A DNA stretch of 64,000 nucleotides. It comes from Carnegiea gigantea. Taxonomy: Eukaryota > Streptophyta > Magnoliopsida > Caryophyllales > Cactaceae. This document shows positions 62,640 through 64,000 of the stretch, piece after piece. Location of the stretch: NCBI GenBank assembly GCA_029747015.1, contig JAKOGI010000025.1, forward strand, positions 1,851,001 through 1,915,000, read 5' to 3'. Position 1 is the first letter of the stretch, and the number at the start of each line of letters is the position of its first letter. The notes beneath the pieces were generated by a model. That model was not told the origin of the DNA. It searched no databases and worked only from the letters and a program-made list of their open reading frames with translations. The position numbers and the translations under genes are program-made.

Positions 62640-62765
62640 ATTTTTTTATTTTTGGATGGATAAATTAACACACACACACAACGTAGGAAAAATCGAACCT
62701 TACTCTCTTGTGAAAAGTGAAACGTGAAAACCAAGCAGCCTACGACTCGGCTACCCCCAAGGGGG
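62640..62765 (-). mobile_element. tRNA-derived SINE, second type
   Basis: Read on the minus strand it begins gggggtagccgagtcgtagg, a good A box, and about 45 bases later has aaggttcgatttttcc, a good B box. A (GT)n stretch and an A-rich tail (aaaaataaaaaaattc) follow. Possible flanking duplicates are ttcataaaag and ttctataaaa. It lies in the last intron of the GMPP-alpha-like pseudogene and differs from the family at 21.5, 22.4 and 30.2 kb. Confidence 0.6.
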
Positions 62766-62947
62766 CAATTTTTATAGAACACATTGTTTGTGATGTTAGG
62801 AGTTTCTGATCTTTTATTTCACTATTTGGTGGATTGATTTGTGCAGGAAAATCTGTGACTGTAGAAGATGAAGTGGTGGTGATCAAGAGCATTGTGCTCC
62901 CAAACAAGACCCTTAACCCGAGCGTACAAGAGGAGATAATATTGTGA

Positions 62948-63340
62948 TAAATGAAGGATTGATTCGTCCCTAATCACGTTCTTTGTTCGCGGTCTTTTCC
63001 CCTTCAGTTGATAGTTGTTGCTCTTTACTGTGTTCTTCATGCCTCAAAGAGTGTATTTGTATAATTGTAAATAACAATATTTTTGCTGAGAGAAATAAAT
63101 GGAAGCAGTTCTTTCTTGGCATATGGAATAATATCAGGATTCAAATTCTTAGGGGAGATTGTCTCACATAAGAGTTATTGTGAGGTGGTCTTCTTCTAAA
63201 GTGACTTTTTGAACGTTTTGCGATGAATAGCTACAGGTTTTGGAGTGATTTTTAAATTCAGGTATAACTAATAATTCACCTAACAGTGACTTTGAATATA
63301 GTCACATCCAAATAAACTATTGGTAAACCCAATTATTATT
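62948..63340. other. 3' flank of the GMPP-alpha-like pseudogene
   Basis: No gene or repeat is visible here. The sequence before the repeat at 63341 is AT-rich. Confidence 0.45.
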
Positions 63341-63925
63341 AAGGCTGTATTCGATAATAGCATTTTGAGTAGCGTTCAGTATTTTGACCAAGTCAATACA
63401 TTAATTACTCAATTTTTTGTGTTTGATAACCTATTGTTTTTACTAATATTTCGAGTAACGTCTAGCATTTTAAGCAGAGTTTTTGAAAAGCTAACTTATA
63501 CCGTGTTCGGCAATAGCATTTCATATTTTTTGACCCAAAAATATCCTTTAGAAATTTTATATTTGAAAATTATCTATATCCTCTTACATCAGTTTACGTT
63601 TATCAGCTAACTTAGGATGTGTTCGGTAATAACGTTTTGAGTAGCATCTAGTAGTGTTTTAACCAAGTTAATATACTAATCAATCAATTTTTAGTGTTCG
63701 GTAACCTAGTGTTTTGACTTTTGACTAGCATTTGAAGTAGCGTTTAGCATTTTGAACAGCGTTTCTGAAAAGTTAATAGTATTAACATTTAGCATTCAAA
63801 AGTAGCGTTTTATTTTTTTGCCAAAAAATATCCTTTCGAAATTTTATATTAGAAAATTATCTATATACTTTTACGTCACTTTACATTAATCAGCTAATCC
63901 AACAGCTAAATTTATCGAACACATT
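63341..63925. repeat. tandemly duplicated MITE-like repeat
   Basis: Two diverged copies, about 63341-63612 and 63613-63910, share ttgagtagcgt, ttctgaaaag-like words, aaaatatcctttngaaattt and gaaaattatctatat. The word tgttcggtaa recurs at the start and inside each copy, and the complement tttatcgaacaca lies at the right edge (about 63910-63925). The whole block could be an inverted-repeat element with an internal duplication. No coding capacity is present. Confidence 0.65.
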
Positions 63926-64000
63926 TATTTCAACCACTCATCTAAACAGATATCGACTACAGCTAAATTAGAAATGCTATATGCTACTTAAACAGGCAAT

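Larger units (their letters stand above)
59156..62947 (+). pseudogene. KONJAC/GMPP-alpha-like nucleotidyltransferase pseudogene
   Basis: KONJAC proteins resemble mannose-1-phosphate guanylyltransferase and promote GDP-mannose synthesis. Recognisable remains, in order, are 59156-59213 (VVAVIMLGGPTKG), 59417-59514 (FRPHSLNIPKPLF, GQPMVHHPISACK), 59631 to about 59700 (AQIYLVGFYEEREF), 60889-60938 (SVSSFEALQ), 61551-61653 (VDQDILTPLAGKK, YETMEFWEQIK), 61780-61913 (CSGLYLNQF, GDVYIHPSAKIHPTAN), 62191-62282 (IGPNVSVSANARV), 62362-62430 (IVGWKSSVWKWSRVQ) and 62847-62947 (VTVEDEVVVI to the stop). The acceptor before exon 2 reads AA instead of AG. Exons for most of the sugar-binding core and one short exon of the left-handed helix are missing. 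Frames shift in the exons at 61780 and 62191. The exon order matches the functional gene, so this is a segmental duplicate that later decayed, not a retrocopy. Confidence 0.88.

Noticed and set aside
1..64000. CRISPR arrays, operons, phage or bacterial defence systems
   Set aside because: The window is plant nuclear DNA with spliced genes; no regularly spaced repeat array or prokaryotic gene layout occurs.

Overview
This is plant nuclear DNA, almost certainly from a eudicot angiosperm. Genes have many introns with GT-AG borders, intergenic DNA is AT-rich and full of small inverted-repeat elements, and the recognisable families are plant ones: a UGT74-type glycosyltransferase, CBP60, GASA/Snakin, a PUB ARM E3 ligase, a plastid cyclophilin, an Rx-type CC-NB-LRR and FBA-type F-box proteins. 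The species cannot be named from the sequence alone. Where reading frames were interrupted I rebuilt gene models by hand from splice sites and family conservation.

Layout. 0.3-2.1 kb (-): two-exon UGT74-like glycosyltransferase. 3.2-9.6 kb (-): seven-exon calmodulin-binding CBP60 gene with one GC-AG intron and a tandem duplication in intron 1. 10-20 kb: gene-poor AT-rich DNA with a TA microsatellite, three inverted-repeat elements (two with clean TTA target duplications) and a CACTA-like terminus. 20.9-22.2 kb (-): four-exon GASA/Snakin peptide gene; its third intron carries a tRNA-Gly(GCC) gene on the opposite strand and a SINE relic. 25.3-29.6 kb (-): fourteen-exon EDEM/MNS5-type class I mannosidase, rebuilt in full. 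30.4-38.9 kb: an F-box neighbourhood with one intact FBA-type gene, one gene broken by a stop and a frameshift, three smaller fragments, and a 0.9-kb direct repeat, one copy of which is fused to an F-box fragment. 42.4-44.1 kb (-): intronless U-box/ARM E3 ligase. 46.2-46.8 kb: two elements of one MITE family. 47.6-48.4 kb (+): intronless plastid-type cyclophilin, followed by a copia RT/RNase H relic. 52.3-56.8 kb (+): CC-NB-LRR with an intron in the P-loop and three disabling lesions. 59.2-62.9 kb (+): decayed copy of a KONJAC/GMPP-alpha-like gene. 63.3-63.9 kb: an approximately 0.3-kb repeat unit in two tandem copies.

The genes do not form a pathway or operon. The intact ones serve separate functions: small-molecule glucosylation, calmodulin-dependent immune transcription, a secreted cysteine-rich peptide, ER glycoprotein quality control, ubiquitin ligation twice, and plastid protein folding. 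The right half mainly records gene birth and death: F-box duplication, a CNL pseudogene, a GMPP-alpha pseudogene and a probable cyclophilin retrogene. I found no convincing new molecular system. The most unusual items are a tRNA-derived SINE family with three copies, the F-box fragment fused to the 0.9-kb repeat, the CNL P-loop intron and the tRNA nested in the GASA intron.
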